A stretch of 64,000 nt of DNA from Annona cherimola. Lineage: Eukaryota; Streptophyta; Magnoliopsida; Magnoliales; Annonaceae. Both the position numbers and the translations under genes were made by a program. This document shows, piece by piece, positions 24,713 to 36,163 of this stretch. The notes beneath the pieces are model-generated. The model was not told the origin of the DNA and did no database searches. It saw only the letters and a program-made list of their open reading frames with translations. Positions within the stretch are counted from its first letter, which is position 1. The number at the start of each line of letters is the position of its first letter. Location of the stretch: positions 94,659,137 through 94,723,136 of the forward strand of contig CM059972.1 of assembly GCA_030490835.1 (NCBI GenBank). The letters run 5' to 3'.

Positions 24713-24994
24713 GGGTGTGTTTGGGAATGGATAAAACTTTTGATGAAAAGTTGTAGAGATGAGAAGTTGTCAAATGATGTAATATGATAGAGGTAATGAT
24801 GATGAATAAATAGGATAAAGTTGAAATATATAGGTTAGTTGTGTTGGTAGTTGTGTAAAAATGATTGAAAAGTAGGGTAGTTGTATAAAAAAAATGTGAA
24901 GAAATGATTGAAAAATAGGGTAATTGTGAAGAGTGAAAAGTTTTAGATTAAAAGGTTTTAACTTTACAACTTTTTGTTGTTACCAAACACACCC
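24713..24994. repeat. MITE family B (Tourist-like), copy with intact ends
   Basis: Perfect terminal GGGTGTGTTTGG and CCAAACACACCC, 282 bp, flanked by TTG on both sides (24710-24712, 24995-24997). The interior is in the opposite orientation to the copy at 12295 (AAGTAGGGTAGTTGTATAAA, GATGAATAAATAGGATAAAG). Intact ends suggest a fairly recent insertion. Confidence 0.82.
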
Positions 24995-24997
24995 TTG

Positions 24998-27398
24998 ATA
25001 TACTGTTCCCCTCTACCCGACGGACTCTCCTTGATTCTTGGTTTGCTTCCTTACGTACCTCCGGTTCATCAAAAACTTGGGAAACAACTAACTCGATAAA
25101 ATCAACTAACACGATAAATGTTCGAAACATCTATAATGCTTGAAATCATGTGATACGCTTTAGAAACTCAAACATGACATTGCACTTCAATATTTCACTT
25201 TGAATCATAGAATAAGCTTCACACGGTATCTACATATGCATTTCAGTAGGGAACTGACAATTCAAGAACGAACTAAATATCACGTTATAAGTCATCAACA
25301 GAACGGTGATCAACAAAAACTAAAGTTCGGCAGCATCAAACCTACATACTATAAAGCAGATTCTGCAGATTCAATGCCATGAGCATGTTATCCAATTACA
25401 ACTTATTCATAGAGAACATGAATGCACAATTTAATGATTTCAAATTGCTATCTCAAGATTTTCAAGATTCCTAGAAAAAATCCTCTGATATATACGAACA
25501 TAAGTAAAGACCAAAATAGAAACCAACTCCACAACACAAGATATTATATCAAAGTGCACATCATAATCCAATTCCAAAATTTATCATTCTACATCGTCAA
25601 GTCATTAGTCGAAGCTAAATTCGGATTAATTCACTTTCTTCACCATTCGGCGAAAGAACCCCCTAACCATAGCCATTCAACATACCCAGAATGAAGAAAC
25701 ACCAATCTAAGTTTTAGATATCCTGACAGCAAATGAGAAGCCAGATATGATAATGGGCTTTAATACAAAATTTTGGATCACAGAATCTATTCCTATATGG
25801 TATTTAAACATGCAACTCAGCCACCATTTTCATATTAAAATCAGCAAACAGTCTCTCCACGTATTTAGCAAAGCATTATTAAGTTTCGAGAGCCAGCACA
25901 GAAAAGACCACCAATGACAGCTATTCACAAATTTAGTTATGTACAAAAAAAAAATTTCAACCAACCAATTCAAATTTCAAATTCAGCATTTCAACGGCTT
26001 AATAATCCAGTAGATGCATGACATTCTTTTTGGCAACATCATAACCATTCCAAGAACAACAGAGTTTTCCAAAAACGAGTGCAAACGAATTACTGGAACA
26101 TCATCAAGGAGAAATGCAAATGCGCAATAGAACCTTAATACCAATTGTTAATTTCCAGTTAAAATGTATTACAACTTGTAATTTACGAATCAAATCAGGA
26201 ACTAAAAATTGAAAAACGATACTTCAAGAGGTTCTACCTCTCAACTTTTTTTTATGCACTCTCAGCCACAATTTCCTTTCCAAATAGATTTTCAAGAAGG
26301 AAATAAATCAATTTAGCATAATTAATGTGCAAATTGTTCCATCTGAATAAAGGAAGCTCTTTGGGCATAAAAATATTGAATTAGATAATCTTAAGCATCA
26401 ACAAATATTGATTTAACCAGACATTAGATATTGAGAAACTAATTGATTTTGGTAAGTAACATGAGCATGAAACTGATGTGAGCAGAAGTTCAAAAACTAG
26501 TTATGTCTAGCTTCATCTTTTCTGAAATTGAAGTGTTCAATGTTAGAAATCATTTCTTACTTCTAGAAATATTAAATAGAAGCCGTGAGAAGCAAAAAAT
26601 GGTAAGAATTAGTTGATTTGTAAACATCAATTCTTAATAGCCCTTAGAACAAGTCAAGAGTTGAAAACTAAGCTTAAGTTTGGAAATTTATGAAAATAGT
26701 ACTATGGGACAATTTTTATTTGTTGGTTATAATATGTGAACTGTGCTAGAAATTGAAATTGGTAAGAATTGAGTGAAATGAAAAAAAAATGAAACAGTTA
26801 ATTAAAACTACAGATAGCAGTCTTCAATTAGCTCGCAATAAATTGATAAATAATATAGCAAAGCATAATGATGTGACATGACACTGCAGAATTACAGCTC
26901 GGTTATCCAAAAACAGTTTCTAATCAATAGTTTTTCAATTATCATGCAAAAATAATTCAAAATTGGGGCTAAAGTTAATGAAAAATAAATAGACGAGTTT
27001 ATAGCGCGGCTGAGCATTTTTATCCTCTCGGATACATAAAATGCTCCACAAAAACTAAAAACCCACTGGTACCTAGTTTATCATATGTATTTAATTAATC
27101 AGCCATTATTTATGTAAATCTGGGTGAAGAAAATTTGAGGAAATGCAGGTGACAGTCACGATAATCTGATATTTTCAGTTTCGAATAGTTATATTCATGC
27201 CTTCAGTTGAAGGGGTAAATGAAACCCATGCTCTAATAAAATTGAGGGATTAGAATTTGGATATGAGTATGTAAAATTGGTTCATCTAAATCCATGTTGG
27301 ATCGGAGACAAATTTAGTTGAAACAGGGCCGCTTGAAAAAGAATTTCAGAAACACATTTATTCATGCATTTTTGGAAGGCAATTTGATCTAATAAACA
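24998..27398. other. 2.4 kb without a recognised gene
   Basis: Moderately AT-rich unique-looking sequence. Short ORFs (for example 25200-25382, 25422-25694) lack recognised motifs, start context or splice structure. It could be low-copy intergenic DNA or decayed non-coding sequence. Confidence 0.45.
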
Positions 27399-27399
27399 A

Positions 27400-27662
27400 G
27401 GGTGTGTTTGGGAAGTGATAAAACTTTTAATGAAAATCTTTTAGTGTAATTTGAAAAAATGATGTAATATGAGAGTAATACTGATGAGAGGTAAAGAGAA
27501 TAAGTTAAAATAGATAAGTCAGATGTATGAGTAGTTATATAGAAATGATTAAAAAGTAGGATAGTTGTATAGGAAGAAGTGAAGAAATAATTAAAAAATA
27601 TGGTAGTTATAGGAAGTAAAAAAATTTAGTTTGAAGAGTTTTAGGTGTTACCAAATACCTCC
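27400..27662. repeat. MITE family B, copy 4
   Basis: GGGTGTGTTTGG at the left end and CCAAATACCTCC at the right, 263 bp. The interior matches the 24713 copy (ATGATGTAATATGA, AAGTAGGATAGTTGTATAGG). The right flank is TAA and the left CAA, so the target site is blurred by mutation. Confidence 0.75.
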
Positions 27663-28655
27663 TAAATGAAAATTTGCAATTTTAAAGTCATATATAGGAT
27701 CAAAGGATTCCCCAAATCTCAGGGTTATCCAATTTTGCCATATCCCCTGAGCACCGGCACATGCAAAGTGGCTCAAGAACCAGAAATTTCAAGGGTTAAA
27801 ACTGGATTCCTGGTTATGTTCACAATGTGCGGGCTGTGTCCATATTGTACACATGCTTAATATCATTTAATGGATGATTGTACAAATTTTCATGTGATTT
27901 GGAAGTCCTTTGTGGTAAATGAGGATTTATGTTGAGAAAATTGGGAAATGAATTGATAACCTAAGGTCAAACCTAGAAATCATGAAAACCTCGTAGGTGA
28001 CTATTTGCACATATTATTTATATTAAATATGACGTGAAAGAAGTAATATCTTGGTAAAAAACAGTGAAATGTCAATGTTGAAGGGTTAAGGTCGAGGTTG
28101 AAGTGGAAAATGAGAACTGACTTGACCTACAGCATTGATAGGGAAAAGCTTCTCCCAAAATTATGAAACTTGATAGGTTTAAAGACCTATATAGGAGTAA
28201 GAAATGCTCAGGACTTTCCAATTTGAACAATTTGAAGAACTCATTTAAACAGGCATGCGAGTTCAACCAAAATGGTTATAAAGGAACACGTGTGAATAGA
28301 ATTTTGGGTTTTGACAATTATCCCTTATCATGTCAAATAGTTAATCTCCTTTTCTCCAACCTATTTATATTCTATTTTTTGCTCCTACTCTTAGTTTTTT
28401 CAATTTTCAAATAAATTCTTAAATTCTTAGGTGACATTTCTATAATGAGACACAACAGCCTTTTCTCATTTTTCAAATGGGTCGCAGGGATTATTTATAT
28501 ATCATTAATGAAAAAGCTATATAATTATATAGCTTCATTTAGTTAGAAACACTAAGTATAAAAATAGGAAAATATATAGATTCAATATGGGATTGGGGGA
28601 AATGGGGCCTACAAACGAAACAAAAAAATTGAGCAAATAGCAGACAACATAAATT
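27663..28655. other. Intergenic, no gene seen
   Basis: Several 60-80 codon ORFs without motifs. Nothing supported. Confidence 0.4.
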
Positions 28656-28662
28656 TTTTATG

Positions 28663-28765
28663 GAGAGGACTTCTCAAACAACATGCCTATGCTGAGTTTA
28701 TTGTAGAGCACACCTTCATGCAAGAATTCTTTTAAGGGAAGTCCCCGTCTATCTCCCCACTCTGC
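28663..28765 (-). pseudogene. Possible terminal exon of an unrecognised gene
   Basis: On the minus strand a pyrimidine-rich tract ends in TCTTATTGCAG, a good acceptor. It is followed by a frame reading WGDRRGLPLKEFLHEGVLY, then NKLSIGMLFEKSSP and a TAA. The peptide has ordinary protein composition, unlike the AT-biased ORFs around it. I do not recognise the family, and no partner exon was found upstream (above 28800). It is more likely a stranded fragment than a working gene. Confidence 0.35.
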
Positions 28766-28769
28766 AATA

Positions 28770-31130
28770 AGATTGATCTTAATGTCAAAATCAAATAGAA
28801 AAAAAAATAATAGCCATTCATGTAAAATTATAAATAAACTCTCAGTACCATTTAAATAAAGCCAAAAATGGATAACATAACTCATATTCCACACACAAAC
28901 AATTGGTTCTGAGTTTCCAACGTGGTTAGAACTTAGAAGGTAATCCCTTCATGCAGATGAGCAGTTGGTTAGACTGTTAGTTTTCCTTTGTGTACACAAG
29001 TTATTCAATTTATTTAAGTGCATGTAAAGATTACTGGAATGTATGTGAACTGTAAGAATTTCATTTCCGCATTTAAATACACAAACGAGTCCCAAGAGAG
29101 GCTCATTTCAGCAATAAATGCATAGTTTCAGCAATCCTTTTCACGACAACCTGAACAGGATACCAACTATACAGATTTTCGATGTTTTAGATTACAAAAT
29201 GAGGATCATTCATATTACAATGAATACTCTAAAAATTTTTGAACAGCGGTGACTTCATTCATTCAAACATTTCATTCCAAATTTTGAAAAGATTATAACA
29301 CTTTCTATTCACAGATGCTTGGAGAATAGACAAGATGGATGTATAGCAAGGGAACAAGAATCCATAGCACTCAACAAAACAAAGCTATCCAACTGAAACA
29401 GATCCTCTAAACACGAATCTCTCCAAAGTAAACTGATATTTGTTGCTTGCATTTATACATTATTTTTAGGGATAGCATTGGGGCTCAATTATTCCATTAG
29501 ATCTATATTCTATCTCTAGATTAAACTAATCAGTACATGAACACTAAAATAGACACCAACACCCAAAACAATAATTAAAATGAAACCAAGTAAAAATTCA
29601 AAAAATAGATGATTAACGAATCTAACAACAACTAAACTAATCCAAACAGCTCATTGATGATATAAATGTAGTCAACTCTTATTCCATGCTAGGATTCAAA
29701 CCATATAGAAGGATCACACTGAACTATCAAAATCAGAAGAGCCCAACAGAATAATAAATATGATCTATATGCTTTAATCAGAAAGATTAAATATGGGAAG
29801 AAAACATTCAACAACTTATGTGAATTTAAAATGAGAAAATGATGTCACTTCCCATAGACAACATCAAATGCAAGATGGTGAATCCCATAAAGGGTTTGTC
29901 AGAGAGTTGAGACAGGCATAAAGGGTGCTAATAGAGGGTTTAGATAGATTTCCAATGAGACAAGATACATTTTAGAAGGTTTGGAACAAGTCCTAGAGGG
30001 CTGAGAAATCAAAGAGGGATGTCAGACAAGCCCCCCGAGGGTCTTGTCGAAAGGGTTAGAGTATCATGGAAGATTAGACAGAAAGGTAAAAGATGTAAAA
30101 GAGTAGGAGTTTAGTCCAAATGGAGTCTTTATCTCAGTAGGAGAAATGATCTCCTTTTGTAGTAACACTCATGTCCAACATGAGCGGGAGAATGTCCATG
30201 TATGTCGCCCATATTCCTTGATTTTAGAAGATATCACAAGGCTTAGCGGCGGTAAGCTAGGGAGCATGGCTCCTTTTGTGGAAAGTAGTTTTGAATTGGT
30301 CTTTAACCAACATATTATTTCATATGTCAATTTGTGATTGGTTGATTTAATATTTTGAATATTTTAGTAGAGGTGTATACCTACAATATATATATATATA
30401 AGGGCACGCTTCTATGTAACCCGATTATTTAGAAGTGTACATATAAACTCCTTTATTTTTTAAATGTCGATGATTAATACAAAATTCAATCCATTCATTA
30501 TATTTAACGTTATTTATTTAGCTAGGAGACTAAGTTTCATCCAAATCAAATATGTGTATATGCCACATTTACTCAAAAATAGGCACATTCATATGTAAAT
30601 TAAGAAAAATGTTTAAATTCATTCCCGCATGTTTTAGAATATAATAATATTTTTATAGGATCATTTATCCACTCAGTTGTGATATTTTAAATGGTTCAAA
30701 TGCTGAAAATACTACTTTAAAATTGATATTTAGTATTAAATTATTTTATTATGTTGATTTTGCACATTTATAGTTGGGGCCCATATATAATGATACTAAG
30801 TAAATAAAAGGTTTTTCATAATAATAGTAATGATGCTAAATATAATAAACGGAGTGAATTTTTCATCAATTATCAAAAAATTAAAAATAGAGGGGGTTGA
30901 TAGAAGAAGAGTTTTGTAGAAGCGGCCCTGATATATATTATAAAAAAAAGCCAAAAAAAAAGTTTTTGACATCTTATGCACTTTTTGATATAAGATTACT
31001 TTAATTACCACTAATATTATATTCTAATCTTTTCACATTTTTGATACAGTTATCAATGTATTTTATATTTTTTTCCTTATTAGTACTATAATAGCTTAAA
31101 ACCAAATTTTATATTAAAAAAGAGTTTATA
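28770..31130. other. Intergenic, no gene seen
   Basis: Contains a loosely repeated purine stretch (AGAGGGTTTAG, AGAGGGCTGAG, CGAGGGTCTTG; about 29890-30060), a (TA)n run at about 30383-30400, and a block at 30690-30770 similar to 14260-14345. No gene is supported. Confidence 0.4.
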
Positions 31131-31153
31131 AGTGGTTCTCAAGTTAAATGTAG

Positions 31154-31583
31154 TGTGACGTGTTTCAAAACTGTGGTAGAGCTGCAAGACTAGAGCAAAC
31201 AGTATCACATTATGAGACCTATAACTCAGAAGTCTATAACTCAAAAGTCTAAGATCATTTTTTTAGGTCTGTGTATTACAAATGGTATCAAAGCCGACCT
31301 TCTCCAATAAATGTGGTTCTCAGAAAGTTGGGCAGTGAAGATCAAAGTTGAGTTGTGCATCAGGAACAAACCAGGCGAAAGTCGATGAACCTATAGTTGC
31401 CTAGAAATGAATCTCACATCAAAAAGGGTAGAGAGTTCCTAGGATTTATAAGCAGATCCCATATTAACTAATTGTGGTTCATTTTAAAACCATATAGCTG
31501 AGTTGTCGAACTAGAGTCGACAATATCATACTATGAGACCCATAACTATAGGCCTATGATCATCTTTTGAGTTGTGCTTTACA
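31154..31583 (+). mobile_element. TRIM-like miniature LTR retroelement
   Basis: Two diverged direct repeats frame a short interior. The first, 31154-31280, runs TGTGACGTG to GTATTACA. The second, 31473-31583, runs TGTGGTTC to GCTTTACA. Shared blocks include CAGTATCACATTATGAGACC versus CAATATCATACTATGAGACC, both followed by CATAACT-type sequence. Two bases after the first repeat is TGGTATCAAAGCCGACC (31283-31299), a primer-binding site matching the 3' end of initiator methionine tRNA with one mismatch. No ORF lies inside. No target duplication was seen, so the borders are tentative. Confidence 0.5.
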
Positions 31584-33983
31584 ATTAACGTTATTGTGCA
31601 ACATTACACTTACCACTTGTAACACCCCACCCCACTTGTAACACCTCACCCTTGAGGTGTTACGAATAAGGTCTACTATGTTCAATCTAAGAATAAAATC
31701 TCCCAAGATGGAAATAGATACCAAGATGCAAAATTATATAAATTTTATCTATTACATCTCAAGTTTGCTCATCATGGAGTTATTATACATATTCAGTGTT
31801 AATAATTAAAACAAGTAAGCATTATAAGATAATTTCAATAAAATCTAAACTTCTTTGTCTTTTTGCTATGCTAGATTCGCCTTTTTCCCATGTTGATAGA
31901 GGATCTAATTTAGCCTTGTATTCCTGTGTTTCCACTGAAAACAAAACCATGTGAGCTGAAAACTTCGTAAGTAAAAATATATTTTTCTAAATTCATTTTT
32001 TGCAATCATTTTGATTTTTCGACAACGAACAACATTTATATAATTTTTTTATGCACAACAAACTCTAATTAATGAAAAATTAAAACATCTTGATACATGT
32101 GCACACATATGTCAATTTTAAATCATGCATTCACACTGTAAGTGTTGTCATCTACTTGTGCTCATGTGTAGCCGTGCTACACATTCGTTAGCTAATTCAT
32201 CTTCTTTGATAGTCCTGAGGTCGCTACCCAAATACTACCATACTACTTTACTCCTTAGCAGCAAACCCAATATGCAATTATGCATCATACTGATGCATTG
32301 TGATTAATGCACTACTTAAATTCACTACTTAATATGATTTCGAAATAATAATGCTCATATTTGAATAAACCAACTTGAAAGAAAATTTCAAATTAAATAA
32401 ATAATTACCCTTCATAGAAAATCACAATATTCACATAATATTTTCAAAGTCATGCTTTGGTAAAAGTTTACTTACCTCTAAGCAGACTTCTAAAACTCCT
32501 ATTTTCCAATTTCTTGTAGTAGCCTCAAGTCTCTTTCGCTAATTTTCATCACGATATGTTCATTATTTCACTTTGATTTTCATAAATATTATTTAAATTT
32601 CATTTATGACTATTTCCAAAATTTCTCATAATTTTAATCGGTCAAAATTCTATTTTCTCCTATTTATTCTTATACTATTCCACTTTTAAATAAATTTATT
32701 TCTTATTTTTTTATCTAAGAAAAAAAATCTAGACTCCTTTATATTTCGAAATACTCGATTCAATTTTTCAAATTTTTTCATAATTTTTCTGTATTTTTTT
32801 TTCGCCGGCCAACCGGCCAGTTACCGGCACTGGTAATTGGCCGACGGTGGGCCAGACCTGTGCTGGGCCAGACCTGTGCTGGGCCAGCACAGGTGGGCTA
32901 GATCCTTGCTTGGAAGTTGGGCTAGCTTGCTTACGTGGGCTAGGCTTTGTTTCTGTGGGCTTAGGATTTGTTTATGTGGGCTTAGGCTTTATTTTTATGG
33001 GCTTAGACTTGAGCTTGAGCTTCTTGGTTCACTGGGCTCGTCCAGATTAGCTTAGCCCACCAGTCTAGAAGCTTTTGTTATTTATTTGTTTATTTTCAGC
33101 GGTTCGTATTCTCCGACTAAAATAGTTTTTCTCTCAATATATATGTCTATTTGATTTGAAATTTTTGGGATAAGCTTAAAAAATTATATTTTATAATCTG
33201 GAAGGTCCGTTTTTCAAAATAACACCTCTATCATCAGATTTAACATAAGGGATTTAATAAAGGATTAAAATTAAATATCACCTCAAATAGTTATCTAAAT
33301 CAATTTTTAACAGAATTAATTCATCATATATACTGTAAAATATCTCAATTAATGTTTATAATGAGTCAGATTATTATTTTTACATCTATATTTTCCTATA
33401 ATTATTTTTTTTGTGTTTTATCCTTAAAATACATATTCACCACTCCAAATCTTCATAAAAATTACTATATCTAAAAATCCATAAGTCTGATCAAGTTGAA
33501 ATTTTGTAGAAAAGCTAAATATATAATTATCTTATTATTGTACGGTCACAATTCTTTAATTATGCCCAAAAGTATGTTTATTTCATCATATAGCATTTTC
33601 TACCCTTTATTTGCTACTTTTCATTGAAATAAGTGAAATTTCAACATCAATTATTTCAATAATGCTCCTGTGACTAATTAGCCATGTTAGGAATATTATG
33701 AATGGATTAGATCTAAGAAATGACTTGCGTATAATATAAAATAAACGAGATTAACAGACAAATTGTTCTACAAAACTTACTTTCAAAAACTCTTTCTTCT
33801 TCCTTTGTCTCTGTTGTTGTCTCCTGTGCGACCTCTCTTGTTCTAAACAATGGCAAACCGACCTCATGTATCACCTATTTTATACTAATGGCTTGCTAAA
33901 CGGCTAAGATTAATGTCATTAATCTCCACCGTTTTCCTTTTTTATTTTAAAAAAAACGGCTCTCCTGCATGACCCATAAATCC

Positions 33984-35782
33984 TGTTGGTCCCGAGTAGA
34001 TGGCTAAACCCAAGAGGGGAGGGGTGAATTGGGTTCTTTAAAATTTCTTTGATAATTTCAAAGATCTTAACCCCTTGAAAAAGTTAATCCCCTTTTTAAG
34101 CGAATGGAGAGCAAATAAGATAAAGCAGTAAAAATAAGTAGAACACAAGATTTATAGTGGTTCGGGCAAACCTTCCCTACTCCACTCTTCCAAGCTCACA
34201 CTCCGTTGTGACTTGGGTTCCACTATGTATTCCAAGAATACACTTAGAGTCACCGCTCTCTTCTAGATTCAAAGCTCTAGGGGGCATACACAACTAGAGC
34301 CACTTGCTCTCTTCTAGATTCAAAGCTCTAGGGGGCATATACAACTAGAGCCTCTTGCTCTCTTCTAGATTCAAAGCTCTAGGGGGCATATACAACTAGA
34401 GTCTCTTGCTCTCTTCTAGATTCAAAGCTCTAGGGGGCATATACAATCACTTGCACAAGTAGGTGATGAGTCTTACTCCAATCACACCCTACTTTGCATA
34501 CACTTGATCTTAGCTACCCAAGCTAAATCAAGATTTATACAACCAAATAAAGAAATGAATAAAAACTACACTTTACAGATTTGTGTAGGCAGTTTTGAGC
34601 TCGAGGAAGAAATCAAAAGTAGCTTGGATGATGATTGTTGAAGCAACTTGCAGTTTGAAGCTCTTTCTTCCTTTGAAACACTCAAATATGGAGAAAAAGT
34701 ATTTGAAAGTCTTTCTTGCACTTCTTTTCTCTCTTTGATCTTTTGAGTAGTGTCTCTTATCTTTCTCACGTTCATTTGAATGTCCTTTTATAGATTGAGG
34801 AAAATATGAACGTTGTAGAAGTGGTTGGTGTGCAATAAATGAACTCCAACGTTCAAAAATTTGACCGTTATTCTTCAAGTCTGAGATGAAGTCGACTTGG
34901 CCTGCGACTTGGCTTCCAAGTCGCACATGGAGTCGACTTGGCCTGCGACTTGGGTTTTTCAGAAACTCAAGTCTGAGACTTGGGTCGACTTGGCTTTCAG
35001 ACTTCAACTCAAGTCGATCCTGAAGTCGACTTGGGTTGCGACTTGGCTTGGTCTATTGCAGAAACGCCTTGATCTTCTTGACATGTCTTGAATCTTGCAA
35101 ACCATTTGAAAGCTTTGAGTTCTTGCACAATATATGTATGTTCCTTGCTTTGCTTTGGACTCACTTGGTCTTCATGACTTGGATTTTACTCCATTTGGAA
35201 GCTAGCTTGAAGATTTGCTTTGAGCTTGATAGACTTGATTTGAATGTAGAACATGATTCTTAACTTTGAAATTGACTCATTTGTTTTTCATCTTGATTCC
35301 TTGGACTTGAGTGATAATTCCTCTTGAATATCTTGAAAACAGCATCTTTGAAAGTTTGAACTTCTCAAGTCGTGGATGGAGTCGACCTGTTCTGCGACTT
35401 CACCCAAGTCGCATCTGGAGTCGACTTCGTTTGCGACTTCGTTATGTTCATTCCCACTTTTCAGCTCTGGATACTCCAAGTCGATGCTGGAGTCGACTTC
35501 GTCTGCGACTTGACTTCCCAAGTCGCAAGTGGAGTCGACTTGACCTGCGACTTCACCTGTTGCCTTTTGGGATTCATTCTCAAGTCGATATTTGAGTCGA
35601 CTTTGGGATCGACTTCACCCAAGTCGAAGTCCAAGTCGACTTGGAGATCGACTTGACCTCTTTGATTTCCTTAAACATTTGTCAAACATGTTAGTACTCT
35701 TTATATATTCAAATAAGTTCTTGTTAATCATCAAAACTTAGTCTTTGGTCAATTTAAATAATTTTGTACATTGTTTCCAACA
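33984..35782 (-). repeat. 3' LTR of the Sirevirus
   Basis: Same length and layout as the 5' LTR. It has ten GTCGAC sites at 34891, 34932, 34984, 35025, 35381, 35420, 35492, 35534, 35596 and 35635. Pairs are 39-42 bp apart. Flanking half sites read AAGTCGC before and GCGACTT after each centre. The 51-bp repeats have CTAGATTC at 34263, 34314, 34365 and 34416. It provides polyadenylation for the element's transcript in the usual retrotransposon model. Confidence 0.95.
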
Positions 35783-35799
35783 ATCTCCCTCTTTTTGAT
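35783..35799 (-). promoter_or_regulatory. Polypurine tract at the 3' LTR
   Basis: Reads ATCAAAAAGAGGGAGAT on the minus strand, ending exactly at the LTR start TGTTGG. It is the expected site of plus-strand priming. Confidence 0.88.
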
Positions 35800-36140
35800 G
35801 ATTGACAAAACTTCATTTGAGTTGATACCTTTCAAGCATTAATCATGTTCATATGCCTTTTGAAAAACAGAGCTTTTTGAATACCTTTCAAGTAAATCAT
35901 GTTGGATACTTTATTAATCATTAAGAGTACTTTGTATTGTAATCATTAATCAAATATATCATTCATTCAAACTCTATATCAAACATATATCAATCATAAA
36001 CCAGTTATCATATCAAATAAACCAAACATCATTTCATATATATGAAGTTTCATTACAGAATACAATGAAGCATAAATGAAACTATCCTAGATACAAACTA
36101 CCCAATCCAAAAACACTCAAATCTAACCTAAATCTAACCT

Positions 36141-36160
36141 ATCTTCCTCCCCCTTTTTGT
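36141..36160 (-). promoter_or_regulatory. Upstream polypurine tract
   Basis: Reads ACAAAAAGGGGGAGGAAGAT on the minus strand, directly after the ORF3 stop. It duplicates the tract next to the 3' LTR. Multiple polypurine tracts are a known Sirevirus trait; they prime plus-strand DNA synthesis. Confidence 0.7.
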
Positions 36161-36163
36161 CAA

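Noticed and set aside
34250..34450. CRISPR-like array of 51-bp repeats
   Set aside because: The repeats are contiguous tandem units within a plant LTR, without spacers or cas genes.
34573..35007. 144-codon ORF and other ORFs in the LTRs
   Set aside because: They lie in LTR sequence and their peptides come from the GTCGAC and tandem repeats. Identity between LTRs reflects recent duplication, not selection.
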